Positions 1 through 8,309 of a DNA stretch of 64,000 nt are shown in pieces. A program made the translations under genes and the position numbers. Each line of letters opens with the position of its first letter. Within the stretch, counting starts at the first letter, position 1. Origin of the DNA: Arthrobacter sp. MMS18-M83. GTDB taxonomy: Bacteria; Actinomycetota; Actinomycetes; Actinomycetales; Micrococcaceae. Under the pieces are notes generated by a model, which saw only the letters and a list, made by a program, of their open reading frames with translations, ran no database searches and was not told the origin of the DNA. Location of the stretch: NCBI RefSeq assembly GCF_026683955.1, contig NZ_CP113343.1, positions 1,612,001 to 1,676,000 of the forward strand, in the 5' to 3' direction.

Positions 1-130
1 AATAGCCGCCGTGGATCACCACCACCACTCCGTCGTGCCGACTGCGGTGCGCCTCCAGCGAGTTGTCTGGTACGAACAGCTCGCCCCATTGGCTGGAGTG
101 GTCGCCGTAGTAATACTTGTGCCGCTTCAT
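1..130 (-). CDS. Alpha/beta hydrolase (N-terminal fragment, runs off window)
   Basis: The minus strand opens at an ATG at 130-128, preceded by a strong AGGAGG ribosome-binding site (plus-strand 136-141), and stays open for 43 codons to the window edge. The peptide begins MKRHKYYYGDHSSQWGELF and reaches VVVVIHGGY at the edge. A hydrophobic strand followed by HGG is the usual oxyanion-hole motif near the N-terminus of HSL/esterase-type alpha/beta hydrolases (family knowledge). The catalytic Ser-Asp-His would lie outside the window. It is divergent from the small secreted protein at 311. The hydrolase family is inferred from this motif alone, so the substrate is unknown. Confidence 0.6.
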   Translation of the reverse strand, partial: MKRHKYYYGDHSSQWGELFVPDNSLEAHRSRHDGVVVVIHGGY

Positions 131-310
131 CGTGTCCTCCTTTGTGCCGAGCCTATCGTGGAGGACACCGCGGAGGGGGAGCCGAGGTCAGAGCGTCAAC
201 GCAAAGCCTTTCTGGATCAACAGCGCGAGCGTAACCTCAGGGGTGAAGCGCTATCCCCGCTTCACCCTCGCGGCGTCGCGGGAAATGCTCCAAATCCGGA
301 GGTGATTTCA

Positions 311-586
311 ATGATCCGTCGTATCTCCGCGTCGGTTCTTGTGGCATTGACTTTGAGTGTGCTGGCCGTTGCTTCGCCCGCATCGGCGGCAAACCCGCCT
401 GGAACCGGCCGGCCCAGTCAGTCCTGCCAAGCGCTGGAACCGAACACCCCGGGCAACGCCGCCAATAGCCCAGGATCGCCGTTCAACGAGCCAGGCATCA
501 ACAGCACAAACGGCGGCGTAGGAGGGCAGCACTACTCCCCCACTTCCCAATACGATGTCGCCTGCTTCCAGGTGTCGCATCGGTAA
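311..586 (+). CDS. Small secreted protein of unknown function
   Basis: This 91-residue protein starts at ATG 311 behind a strong GGAGGTGA ribosome-binding site, which is why I reject the longer in-frame reading from position 11. Residues 1-27 form a Sec signal peptide: MIRR, then a hydrophobic stretch, then a cleavage motif around SPASA-A. The mature part is about 64 residues, rich in Asn, Pro, Gly and Ser, with two cysteines (SQSCQ and VACFQ) that could form one disulphide. There is no recognisable domain. It lies alone between a divergent hydrolase and an alarmone synthetase. I do not recognise a function; an exported structural or envelope-associated peptide is only a guess. Confidence 0.7.
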   Translation: MIRRISASVLVALTLSVLAVASPASAANPPGTGRPSQSCQALEPNTPGNAANSPGSPFNEPGINSTNGGVGGQHYSPTSQYDVACFQVSHR

Positions 587-644
587 CGCCTGAACGACTT
601 CGATCTAGCGCAGCCAGCTCCCGAAAACTGTCAGCCCGTCCCCG

Positions 645-650
645 TAAGCT
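645..650 (+). promoter_or_regulatory. -10 box for leaderless start at 657
   Basis: TAAGCT ends six bases before the ATG at 657. That spacing puts the expected transcription start at or next to the start codon, as in leaderless actinobacterial mRNAs. The GGAGG at 651-655 is too close to the ATG to act as a ribosome-binding site. No convincing -35 hexamer is seen. Four other genes in the window share this arrangement. Confidence 0.45.
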
Positions 651-656
651 GGAGGT

Positions 657-1760
657 ATGGCTAGCAATTGGGACAGCTTGGATCCTGAGCTGCGCGAATC
701 GGTACAGGCGAACGTGGAGCTCTATGCCCGCGTCCGGCCTGCCTTGAAGCTTGTCACCCGGGACGTCCTGCTGACTCTGCGGGACATGCTCAAGGACAGC
801 GAGTCCGTGCCCCTTTTCGTCACGGGACGCACCAAAACGGTCGAATCCTTCAGGGAAAAGATCTCGCGCACCGAAGCGCCGCTGGAGGGCGGCCCGCGGG
901 TGCTGAAGTTCCCGGACCCGTTCCGGACCTTGAACGACATGGTGGGGCTGCGCGTCATCACCAAGCTTCCGGCCGAGAACGCCGCGGTGGCCAACCTCAT
1001 CAAGCGCCAGCGCCAGCTTTTCGATTGCCGTGGCGATCTTGAGAAGGACATCGGCTCCATCGAGTCCGGCACTTACGGATATTCGAGCCGCCACCTCATC
1101 CTGCGCACCATCCAGAACGAAACCGTGAAGGCCTACCAGCAGGTCTTCAATCCGGACATTCCGCCGAATGGCAGCTACTTTTTCGAATGCCAGATCCGCA
1201 CGGTTTTTGCGCACGCCTGGAGCGAGATCGAACACGACATCCGGTTCAAGGCCGAGGATCCACGCGCCTGGACGCCACACTTCGACCGCCAATTCACCGC
1301 AACCGCGGCCATGTTGGAAACAGTGGAGAGCGCCTTCGCCGATCTCCACGAACGCTACGAGGAAGTCCGCGGCTACTGGGATCTGGAGGGCGAAGGTTCC
1401 ATGCCCCTCACCCCCAACCGTGTGCGGGACGTCTGGCGGACGCTGCTTCCGCACGTTGACCGTAAAGTTGACGACGACTGGGGCTGGGCTGCGGAGCTTC
1501 TCGCTGCACACGGGCTCAGCAAGACCGTTGAACTCGCCGGACTCCTCAGCGCCAACCGGATCACCGAGGTCCGCAAAGCCTTGGACCATCGCTACTCCCC
1601 CGGACCGGACCGCCTTCTGGATGATCTCCTGCTGTGGCAGTACGGCAGGGAACACATCGACCTCACCGCCGAGGCTCCCGACGTCGTCCCCCACCCCCGG
1701 CGGGACAGCCTCCAGCGGCGCCTCAAGCAGATTGAGCGGTACCGCCTGACCAACGGCTAA
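657..1760 (+). CDS. RelA/SpoT-domain (p)ppGpp synthetase-like protein
   Basis: This 367-residue protein carries a single RelA/SpoT nucleotidyltransferase domain in roughly residues 35-210. Visible synthetase motifs are GRTKTVESFREKI (about 57-69), DMVGLRVI (about 94-101), YGYSSRHL (about 139-146) and the ECQIRT...HAWSEIEHD block (about 178-196). No HD hydrolase domain precedes it and no TGS or ACT domain follows, so it belongs with small alarmone synthetases, which transfer pyrophosphate from ATP to GDP or GTP. It is longer than RelP/RelQ (about 210-260 residues), with an extra C-terminal half of unknown role after residue 230. The mRNA is probably leaderless. It is monocistronic, with a palindromic intergenic repeat downstream. 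Confidence 0.8.
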   Translation: MASNWDSLDPELRESVQANVELYARVRPALKLVTRDVLLTLRDMLKDSESVPLFVTGRTKTVESFREKISRTEAPLEGGPRVLKFPDPFRTLNDMVGLRVITKLPAENAAVANLIKRQRQLFDCRGDLEKDIGSIESGTYGYSSRHLILRTIQNETVKAYQQVFNPDIPPNGSYFFECQIRTVFAHAWSEIEHDIRFKAEDPRAWTPHFDRQFTATAAMLETVESAFADLHERYEEVRGYWDLEGEGSMPLTPNRVRDVWRTLLPHVDRKVDDDWGWAAELLAAHGLSKTVELAGLLSANRITEVRKALDHRYSPGPDRLLDDLLLWQYGREHIDLTAEAPDVVPHPRRDSLQRRLKQIERYRLTNG

Positions 1761-1836
1761 GCTGCCGGACGGCCCAACTAGTCCCCACCGCCACCCTCGC
1801 CTCGCAAGCTCGGCCAGGGAACCCTGGCGGCGTGGG

Positions 1837-1895
1837 CCCACGCAGTAGTTGTCATTATGAGGGCCTAAAACGACAACAAATGCGAGTCAGTTGGG
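1837..1895. repeat. Palindromic intergenic repeat, copy 1 (imperfect)
   Basis: This is an imperfect inverted repeat whose right arm contains AACGACAACAAATGCGAGTCA. The same element occurs at 16298-16354 and, split by an IS, at 45285-45320 plus 46774-46803. Copies share the arms CGCAGTTGTTGTCGTT and AACGACAACAACTGCG and a GTCAGTTGGG tail. This copy has diverged most in its left arm. It lies between the alarmone synthetase and the symporter pseudogene, where it could also end transcription. Confidence 0.7.
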
Positions 1896-1980
1896 CTGGG
1901 AAACGACGGTCATCTGACATATTCTCTCGAATCGGGTCACAGATTCGGTCTACGTTCAACCGCGGTGCCACGATAGACAG

Positions 1981-2963
1981 ATGCTTGAGGCAACAACCAA
2001 CCCCACCGAAACCCCCGTCCTGAATCCGGCGCTGGCCGCGGAAGCCAAGATCGCGCGGATTGCGGTCACGGTCTTCCCCCTGCTCGTCGTTCTCGCCGGA
2101 GTGGCCGGCTTCCTGCTTCCGGACGCCTTCAAACCACTAGGTCCCAGCGTGCCGTACCTCCTGGGCATCATCATGTTCTGCATGGGCCTGACGCTTACCC
2201 CACCGGACCATCGGTGGCTAAACGACCCTGGGCGGTGGTGCTGGGAATCGTGGCGCACTACGTCATCATGCCGGGCGCGGGCTGGCTGATTGCCGTGGCG
2301 CTCAACCTTGAGCCGCAGCTGGCCGTTGGCCTCATCTTGGTGGGATGTGCACCGTCGGGCACGGCTTCCAACGTCATGGCTTTCCTCGCGAAGGGCGACG
2401 TTGCCCTGTCCGTGGCTGTCGCGTCGGTCTCCACCCTCATCGCCCCGATTGTGACCCCGGTGCTGGTGTTCTTCCTGGCTGGGTCATTCCTGAACATCGA
2501 CGCTGGTTCCATGGTCCTGGACATCGTCAAGACGGTCCTCCTCCCGGTGATCGGAGGCCTGGCGGCGCGTCTTTTCCTCAAGAAGCTCGTCGCCAAGGTG
2601 CTGCCGGCGCTTCCCTGGGCGTCCGCCGTCGTGATCTCACTGATCGTCGCGGTGGTGGTGGCCGGTAGCGCCAGCAAGATCGTTGCCGCGGGCGGCATCG
2701 TGTTCCTCGCCGTGGTGCTCCACAACGGTTTCGGCCTCGGCCTGGGCTACCTGGCCGGCAAGCTGGGCCGCCTCGACGACAAAGCACGCCGAGCACTGGC
2801 CTTCGAGGTCGGCATGCAGAATTCCGGCCTTGCCGCCACCTTGGCCACGGCACACTTCACCCCGTTTGCTGCGTTGCCGTCCGCAGTTTTCTCGCTCTGG
2901 CACAACGTGTCCGGCGCTATTGTCGCGGCCTGGTTGGCGCGGAAGCCGCTCAAGGAGGGCTGA
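1981..2963 (+). pseudogene. Bile acid:sodium symporter family protein, frameshifted
   Basis: Two abutting reading frames together encode one BASS-family membrane transporter of about 325 residues. The first (1981 to about 2208) ends in the family motif MFCMGLTLTPPD. The second (open from about 2211 to 2963) continues SVAKRPWAVVLGIVAHYVIM and carries the remaining helices, including GCAPSGTASNVM and EVGMQNSGLA, which are typical BASS motifs. The frames meet around 2209-2211. Homologues usually read PPDF-x-SV here, so loss of four bases (or an equivalent indel) explains the shift. Translation of the second frame alone from GTG 2214 would lack the first helices. Such proteins use sodium to import organic acids; this copy is probably inactive unless the indel is a sequencing error. 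Confidence 0.75.
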
Positions 2964-2966
2964 CGG

Positions 2967-3587
2967 CTACGGCGTCCGGAACTCCCAAGGCGCGGCCATG
3001 GTAGTTCCAACGCCGATGGTGCGGCCTGAGAGCCGGTCTAGGAGGAGCGTGATGGCGCCTTCGAGGGCTTCCGGTTCCGGGGTCCCACCGGCGGATCCGG
3101 GGGCCAGGACATCAAAACCGGCAGGCTGCATGGTGTCCGAGATGACAACCTGGGCCACTCCCCGCCGGGCGAGCTCGCCCACCGTGAGGTCAAGAAGGGT
3201 GCCGGGCGGAAGGGCACCAATGATGGCGCCGTCCGCACCGCCGGAGAGCATGAACCGCCGCCACCCTTCGCCGATGAGGATCACCGGCTGGTAGCCATGC
3301 TCCGGCAAGATGCGTGCAGCAGCCGTAGCCAAGGCACGGTCCCAGGCCCATTCGAGATCGCCGATGGCAATAGCGACCAGATCGGTCTTGCCGCGGCGCA
3401 TTCCGCGAGCCGCCTGGTTGGGCACGTAACCCAGCTCCTTGGCAGCCGCCTGCACGCGCGCTTGCGTTGACTCGCTGATGCGGGTGGTGCCGCCGTGGCG
3501 TCCGGACAAGACGTAAGACACGGTGGTGAGGGAAACGCCGGCGCTCTTGGCGACGTCCCGGATGGTCGGCTTCGATCCAAGTCCCAT
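2967..3587 (-). CDS. Short LacI-family transcriptional regulator
   Basis: The N-terminus (PTIRDVAKSAGVSLTTVSYVLSG, residues 7-29) is a classic LacI helix-turn-helix, followed by the hinge region VPNQAARGMRRGKTDLVAI. The ligand-binding part is much shorter than usual: the protein is 206 residues, against about 330-340 for the family. It keeps the first sub-domain and a piece resembling the C-terminal edge but lacks most of sub-domain 2, so normal sugar binding is doubtful. It starts 3 bases after the upstream LysR-like gene and is therefore probably co-transcribed with the molybdate operon. It could be a decayed regulator or a minimal DNA-binding protein. Confidence 0.75.
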   Translation of the reverse strand: MGLGSKPTIRDVAKSAGVSLTTVSYVLSGRHGGTTRISESTQARVQAAAKELGYVPNQAARGMRRGKTDLVAIAIGDLEWAWDRALATAAARILPEHGYQPVILIGEGWRRFMLSGGADGAIIGALPPGTLLDLTVGELARRGVAQVVISDTMQPAGFDVLAPGSAGGTPEPEALEGAITLLLDRLSGRTIGVGTTMAAPWEFRTP

Positions 3588-3590
3588 GGC

Positions 3591-4391
3591 CTAGCGCTTT
3601 CCTTTCTTGCGGGAGCCCTTGCCGCGGCCCTTGTCCGGGTTCGGGGCATAGCGCTGGGCAACGGCCGGCTTCTTGGCCCCGGTGCCGCGCCGGTCCGGCT
3701 TCGGTGCCTTCTTGGGCTTCTCCTGCTGCGCCGAAGGCTGCCGAGAGCTCTGGGCCGTTCGGCCGCGGACGATCCCGATGAATTCCTCAATGACCTCGTT
3801 CGTGGCGTCGCTCGGCCACGCCAAGCCGATCTGCGTCCCTTCCGCCCCGGTCAGGCGACGCGCCACCGTGTCCTTGACGTTGAAATGCCGGGCCACGGAC
3901 ATCGGCAGGATCACGAGGCCGGCCCCGGAGGCCACCACCTGCATGGCCATCTCTGGCCCGCCCATCTCGCCGACATCCAGGAAGTTCTCTTCCGCGAGAT
4001 CCGCCAGTGCCACCTCTTCAAACACGGAGATTTCGTGGCCCTTCGGGGCCACCACCACGGGTTGCTCTTCGTAGAGCGGGATGACGTTGAGCCCCTCGCG
4101 GTCCACTGGCAAGCGAACGAAGCTGAGGTCCGCGGAACCGTCGCGTAACACGGCAAGCTGCGCGCCGTCGTCGGACATGAACGAGTGCAGCGGGACACCA
4201 GGCATGCGCTCTTCCCAGCGCCGGATCCACTTCCCGGGCGTCACGCCGGCGACGTAAGCGAAGCACAGCTCGCGGGGGCCGCTGGATTCGGCATCGGAGG
4301 CGTCGGGGGCTCCGGAGTCGGGCAGGGATTCTTGATCGGCAGGCACCAGTTCACAGTACCGCGCACCATCCGGCAACGCAGCGCCCACCAA
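3591..4391 (-). CDS. LysR-type substrate-binding domain protein without HTH
   Basis: About 230 residues match the periplasmic-binding-protein-like effector domain of LysR regulators (for example PGVPLHSFMSDDGAQLAVLR, LPVDREGLNVIPLYEEQPVV and GAGLVILPMSVARHF), but no winged helix-turn-helix precedes it. It ends in a strongly basic tail rich in Lys, Arg and Pro. The frame opens at TTG 4391 with GTG next to it; modC ends at 4395, so there is no room for a DNA-binding domain. It lies between modC and the short LacI gene with 3-base gaps on both sides. It may sense a small molecule and bind nucleic acid or a partner through the basic tail (inference). Confidence 0.7.
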   Translation of the reverse strand: MVGAALPDGARYCELVPADQESLPDSGAPDASDAESSGPRELCFAYVAGVTPGKWIRRWEERMPGVPLHSFMSDDGAQLAVLRDGSADLSFVRLPVDREGLNVIPLYEEQPVVVAPKGHEISVFEEVALADLAEENFLDVGEMGGPEMAMQVVASGAGLVILPMSVARHFNVKDTVARRLTGAEGTQIGLAWPSDATNEVIEEFIGIVRGRTAQSSRQPSAQQEKPKKAPKPDRRGTGAKKPAVAQRYAPNPDKGRGKGSRKKGKR

Positions 4392-4394
4392 AAG

Positions 4395-5492
4395 CTACGC
4401 CGCGTACACTTGGACTGCCGTGGCCTTGACCACAAAATAGACGCGCAACCCCGGTTCGAGTCCCAGCTCGGCGGACGCAGCGGGTGTGATGTCCGCTGCC
4501 AGATCTCCGGCCCGGACCCGGATGTGGTCACCGTGCGGTTCAAGGTCCGTGATCGCGACCGGGAATGAGTTGCGCGGGCTGCCGTGCGCGGCGTCGAGGA
4601 ACACTGAAACGGCCGACGGCGGGAAGGCGGCGACGCCGGGCTGGCCCGGTTCCGCTTCATCATCCAGATGTCCCGCGACGTGCAGGCTGGCGCTGTCCGC
4701 AAGACTGGGGCCGCCTGCAACGCTGGCGCCCGCCGCGGCGGACGTCCTCAGTCCATCCTCCGTGACCGTGCCCGCGAGGAGGTTCACCCCGGCCAGTCCC
4801 GCGGCGAATTGGCTTCGAGGCCGTCGGAATACCTCACGGGTGGGGCCTTCCTCCACAATCCTGCCCTTTTCCATAACGATCACCCGGTCCGCGAGAATGA
4901 GGGCATCCAAGACATCGTGAGTGATGATGACGGCGCGACGCCCGGACAGCACGCGCTTGAGGAGCCGGCGCAGGTGTGGAGCGGCATGGATGTCCAAGGC
5001 AGACATCGGCTCGTCAAGGAGCAGCAACTCGGGACTCGCTGCCAACGCCCGGGCCACGGCAACGCGCTGGGCCTGCCCACCGGACAACTCGCCGGGCTTC
5101 CGTTCAGCCAACTGTGCGGCGTCGACTTCGGCAAGCCAGTGCCGTGCCGTTTCGCGTGACTGCGCCCGCGAAGCACCTGCGCTGCGCGGCCCGAAAGCCA
5201 CATTGTCAAGGACACTCAGGTGCGGGAAAAGCAATGGTTCCTGGGCAAGCAGGGCCGTCCCCCGAAGGTGCGGCGGGGTCCACACGCGGCTACCGCCGTC
5301 GAGGTTGAACAGGACCCGCTCCCCCAGGCGGGCGGAGCCGGCGTCGGGCCGCAGGAGTCCCGCAGCGACGGACAGCAGCGTCGATTTTCCGGCCCCGTTC
5401 GGTCCGAGGATCGCCACGGTTTCCGCCTGTCCAAGACTCAATGACACGTCCAGGTTGCGGGAGCGGACGGTGGCGTCGATGTGGAAATTCAC
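4395..5492 (-). CDS. modC: Molybdate ABC transporter ATP-binding protein ModC
   Basis: This 365-residue ABC ATPase has Walker [10 protein letters not shown] (about 30-38), signature [15 protein letters not shown] (about 135-149), Walker [13 protein letters not shown] and H-loop ITHD. The C-terminal part (about 290-365) is a TOBE/molybdate-binding region, ending [15 protein letters not shown], which fits ModC rather than a generic importer ATPase. It powers uptake of molybdate (or tungstate) for molybdenum cofactor synthesis. Its ATG overlaps the stop of modB by four bases, implying translational coupling. Confidence 0.9.
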   Translation of the reverse strand: MNFHIDATVRSRNLDVSLSLGQAETVAILGPNGAGKSTLLSVAAGLLRPDAGSARLGERVLFNLDGGSRVWTPPHLRGTALLAQEPLLFPHLSVLDNVAFGPRSAGASRAQSRETARHWLAEVDAAQLAERKPGELSGGQAQRVAVARALAASPELLLLDEPMSALDIHAAPHLRRLLKRVLSGRRAVIITHDVLDALILADRVIVMEKGRIVEEGPTREVFRRPRSQFAAGLAGVNLLAGTVTEDGLRTSAAAGASVAGGPSLADSASLHVAGHLDDEAEPGQPGVAAFPPSAVSVFLDAAHGSPRNSFPVAITDLEPHGDHIRVRAGDLAADITPAASAELGLEPGLRVYFVVKATAVQVYAA

Positions 5493-6295
5493 GCCGCGGC
5501 CTCCGCCGGGATGTCGGCGCGGTGCGGACGCCGGTAGGACAGCCCGACGACGATCACCGCCACCGCAACAAGCACGAGCGAAAGGGCGACGGCGGCATCC
5601 GCGTCGGTCTCGCGCTGAAGGTAGATTTCCAGCGGCAGCGTTCGTGTGACTCCCTGCAAGCTCCCTGCGAAAGTCAGCGTGGCCCCGAATTCCCCGAGGC
5701 TGCGTGCAAAGGACAGCACCGCTCCGGAAGCGAGCCCGGGAAGGACCATAGGCACGGTCACGCGGCGCAGGATGGTGGTGGGGCGGGCGCCAAGCGTCGC
5801 CGCAACGGCCTCGTAGCGGTTGCCGGCCGTCCGCAGGGCGCCCTCGAGGCTGACTACAAGGAACGGCAGGGCGACGAACGTCTGCGCCAGGACCACCGCC
5901 GTCGTCGAAAAGGCGATCTGGATTCCCACGAGCTCAAGGTTCTTGCCCAGAAGCCCCTGGCGCCCAAAGGTGTAAAGCAGGGCAATGCCACCCACCACCG
6001 GCGGCAATACCAAGGGCAGGAGGACGAAGGCGCGGAGGAGCCGCTGCCCGCGGAATGGCCGGCGTGCAAGGACCAGCGCCAAGGGGATGCCGAAGAGGAC
6101 GCAGAGGGCAGTGCTCCCGGCGGAAGTACGGAGGCTAAGCCCCAGCGCGGTCAGGGAGGACTCGGAGGTTACCAGCGGGATGAACCGGGACCAATCGACC
6201 TTTGCCACCATGGCAGCCAACGGCATCAGGACGAACAAGCCACCCACTGCCGCCAAGCCGTAGACCCACCGTGGAACCCCGCTGTAGTTCATCAA
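5489..6295 (-). CDS. modB: Molybdate ABC transporter permease ModB
   Basis: This 268-residue integral membrane protein has about six hydrophobic segments and the BPD inner-membrane motif in [21 protein letters not shown] (about 165-185), the loop that docks onto ModC. The following segment, [20 protein letters not shown], is characteristic of ModB/CysT-type permeases. It forms the channel through which molybdate released by ModA crosses the membrane. It begins 3 bases after the modA stop and overlaps modC by four bases. Confidence 0.9.
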   Translation of the reverse strand: MMNYSGVPRWVYGLAAVGGLFVLMPLAAMVAKVDWSRFIPLVTSESSLTALGLSLRTSAGSTALCVLFGIPLALVLARRPFRGQRLLRAFVLLPLVLPPVVGGIALLYTFGRQGLLGKNLELVGIQIAFSTTAVVLAQTFVALPFLVVSLEGALRTAGNRYEAVAATLGARPTTILRRVTVPMVLPGLASGAVLSFARSLGEFGATLTFAGSLQGVTRTLPLEIYLQRETDADAAVALSLVLVAVAVIVVGLSYRRPHRADIPAEAAA

Positions 6296-6298
6296 CGC

Positions 6299-7132
6299 CT
6301 ACGGTACGCCAAAGCCCGCGTCTCCCAGGACTTTCTTGCCCTCGCTGCCAGTGACCAGGCTGATGAATGCGGTGGCCAGGTCCTTGTGCTTGCTGGTGCC
6401 CACTGTGGCGATCGGGTAGGTGTTGACGGCGTTGCTGGCCTCGGGGAACGGAACCCCCTTGACCTTGTCACCGGCGGCCTTGACGTCGGTGACGTAAACC
6501 AAGCCGGCGTCGGCCTCGCCCGAGCTCACTTTGCCCAGGACATCGGTTACGGAGGACTCTTCGCTCACCGGCTTGATGGTGGTGCCGGTGGCCTTTTCCA
6601 CGCTCTGGGCGGCAGCCCCGCACGGCACCTGGCTGGCACAGACAACTACCTTCACACCCGGCTTCGCTAGGTCCGCGAAGGAAGCGATCGACGCCGGATT
6701 GGCCGGCGGGACGGCGATGGTCAGGACGTTCGTGGCAAAGTTCGTTGCCTTGCCGTCCACAAGGGAGGCGTCGGAGAGCTTGCCCATGTTCTTGGTGTCC
6801 GCGGAAGCGAACACATCGGCGGGGGCTCCCTGGGTGATCTGCGTGACCAAGTCCGAGGAGCCTGCAAAGCTCAGGACCACTTTGGTGCCGGGGTTCTTGG
6901 CTTCGAACTCGGAGGCCAGCTTGGTGAATGTTGCTTTGAGGGAAGCGGCGGCATAAACCGTGACGGTACCGGAGAGCTGGGGCGAGCTACCGCTTGGGGA
7001 ACCGGTGCTTCCAGCGCTGCTGCTTGTGGCACTGGGCGAACCGGCTCCGGGGGTGCCGGCGCAGCCAGCGATTCCGGCAATCAGGCTCCCTGCTGCCAAC
7101 AAAGCCCCAACGTTCCTGCGGGCGATTTTCAC
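6299..7132 (-). CDS. modA: Molybdate-binding lipoprotein ModA
   Basis: This 277-residue lipoprotein has a type II signal peptide with lipobox LIAGIAGC (Cys about 24), then a low-complexity Ser/Gly/Pro linker. The binding domain begins at TVTVYAAASLKATFTKLASE, the diagnostic start of ModA; ASLK and the later SFAGSSDLVTQI segment carry residues that normally contact the oxyanion. It captures molybdate outside the membrane and delivers it to ModBC. Its ATG overlaps the regulator stop by four bases. Confidence 0.9.
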   Translation of the reverse strand: MKIARRNVGALLAAGSLIAGIAGCAGTPGAGSPSATSSSAGSTGSPSGSSPQLSGTVTVYAAASLKATFTKLASEFEAKNPGTKVVLSFAGSSDLVTQITQGAPADVFASADTKNMGKLSDASLVDGKATNFATNVLTIAVPPANPASIASFADLAKPGVKVVVCASQVPCGAAAQSVEKATGTTIKPVSEESSVTDVLGKVSSGEADAGLVYVTDVKAAGDKVKGVPFPEASNAVNTYPIATVGTSKHKDLATAFISLVTGSEGKKVLGDAGFGVP

Positions 7133-7539
7133 GTGATGCTCTTTCCCTGCGCTGTTTCAACAATGACGGTGGTGGCCTTGACGACGGCCGTTGCAACGGA
7201 TCCCAACTCGAGGCCAAGTTCCCGGACGGCTTCGCTGCTCATGAGGGAAACCACGCGGAAGGGTCCGCATTGCATCTCGACTTGGGCCATTACCTTGTCC
7301 GTGGTGATGCCTGTGACGAGGCCTACGAAGCGGTTGCGCGCAGAACGGCCCACTTTGCTGGGGTCCTCGGGCAGCGCCGCCTGCTCACGGGCCAGGTGGG
7401 CAAGCTCGAGCCCGTCTACCACCAGGCGGCCGGACGCGTCCTTTGTTCCCGTGAGGGCTCCGTGATCAATCCAACGGCGGACGGTATCGTCACTCACTCC
7501 GAGGAAGCGGGCGGCCTCGGAGACTCGTATATGCGGCAT
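7129..7539 (-). CDS. HTH plus molybdenum-binding (Mop/TOBE) regulator
   Basis: Residues 3-50 form an excisionase/MerR-like helix-turn-helix (IRVSEAARFLGVSDDTVRRW). Residues 68-135 form one Mop/TOBE domain (SARNRFVGLVTGITTDKVMA... through SVATAVVKATTVIVE), the fold that binds molybdate in ModE and molbindins. The 136-residue protein heads the mod operon and overlaps modA, so a molybdate-responsive repressor of its own operon is likely. Classical ModE has a different winged HTH and two TOBE domains; this compact version is common in actinobacteria (family knowledge). No clear operator was identified upstream. Confidence 0.8.
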   Translation of the reverse strand: MPHIRVSEAARFLGVSDDTVRRWIDHGALTGTKDASGRLVVDGLELAHLAREQAALPEDPSKVGRSARNRFVGLVTGITTDKVMAQVEMQCGPFRVVSLMSSEAVRELGLELGSVATAVVKATTVIVETAQGKSIT

Positions 7540-7696
7540 GAATTCATCCTAGAACCTCATATGCGCTTTCAATAAGAACTATTGACCGCAAAACCGTATG
7601 TGACTGACTGTCCGCCCGATCCCTCCGCCGCGGAGCGCGCGGAGCAGCGTCCGGGCGATCCCGCCGGCCGCTGTGCCACTTCACTGCGGCGGCAGA

Positions 7697-7702
7697 TACC
7701 CT
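7697..7702 (+). promoter_or_regulatory. -10 box for leaderless start at 7709
   Basis: TACCCT is followed by exactly six bases and then the ATG at 7709, the geometry expected when transcription starts at the start codon. There is no purine-rich ribosome-binding site. No clear -35 element is visible. Confidence 0.4.
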
Positions 7703-7708
7703 TGAACC

Positions 7709-8158
7709 ATGACCTCTGCAAACTCCCAGTCCATGAAGCCGGCCACCGTTGCCAAGAAACTTGGCATCTACCTGCCCGCAACACCCCAGGAGTTCCAGGA
7801 TTCGGAAATCACCCGCGCCGATTTCGCCGAGCTCCAGGCCAACGCACCGGAGTGGCTCGCCGAGCTCCGCCGGACCGGTCCGCACCCGCGTCCCGTGGTT
7901 GCCCAGAAGCTGAACATCTCCATCAGCGGTCTCGCCCGTGGTGGCATCACCGAGCCCCTCACGACGGCGGAAATCACCGAACTGCTGGAAGCCCCGCCCC
8001 AGTGGCTCGTCGTCGAGCGCGCCACCCACGCAGCCGTACGTTCCGAGGCGAAGCGCATCAAGGAAGAAGCTGCCAAAAAGGAAGCTACCCAGGAAGCCAA
8101 GGCAAACGCCTCAGCCAAGCGGGACGCGCCCAGGACATCCAAGCGGGACCACGCTTAA
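7709..8158 (+). CDS. DUF5997-like protein, unknown function
   Basis: This 149-residue soluble protein opens MKPATVAKKLGIYLPATPQEFQ after a short leader and contains ITRADFAELQANAPEWLAELR. The C-terminal 40 residues are Lys/Ala/Glu-rich and probably helical or disordered. I associate this pattern with the actinobacterial DUF5997 family from memory, with moderate certainty; no biochemical role is known to me. The gene stands alone between the divergent mod operon and a membrane protein, appears leaderless, and is followed by a long hairpin. Confidence 0.65.
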   Translation: MTSANSQSMKPATVAKKLGIYLPATPQEFQDSEITRADFAELQANAPEWLAELRRTGPHPRPVVAQKLNISISGLARGGITEPLTTAEITELLEAPPQWLVVERATHAAVRSEAKRIKEEAAKKEATQEAKANASAKRDAPRTSKRDHA

Positions 8159-8179
8159 GCTCCACCCGAGTTATTCAAG

Positions 8180-8219
8180 AGGAAGGCAGATCACCCCAGC
8201 CGGGGTGAACTGCGTTCCT
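8180..8219 (+). terminator. Stem-loop after the DUF5997-like gene
   Basis: Nested complementary arms GCAG-a-TCACCCC and GGGGTGA-a-CTGC close on an AGCC loop, and flanking AGGAA/TTCCT extends the stem. The symmetric a-a mismatch and one further mismatch are the only interruptions. No long T tract follows, so it is a hairpin of terminator type with modest certainty. Confidence 0.5.
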
Positions 8220-8309
8220 GCGTTTGTGCCCCAATCAGGCCCTCGCCTCCAACGTTTCCTCGGCGCATACTGAATTTAAAGCGGTGCGCATTCGCTTGGA
8301 GGTGGTCCG

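Noticed and set aside
498..1841. 447-codon open frame on the minus strand across the alarmone synthetase
   Set aside because: The plus-strand frame has clear RelA/SpoT motifs. The minus frame has no recognisable motif and is the expected third-position shadow of high-GC coding DNA.
5441..6670. 409-codon plus-strand frame opposite modA and modB
   Set aside because: Gln/Gly/Arg-rich shadow of genes with clear ABC-transporter motifs.
7540..7708. ModE-type operator upstream of the molybdate operon
   Set aside because: The TA-rich inverted repeat of a classical ModE box is not present; short CATATG-type symmetry near 7557 is too weak to call.
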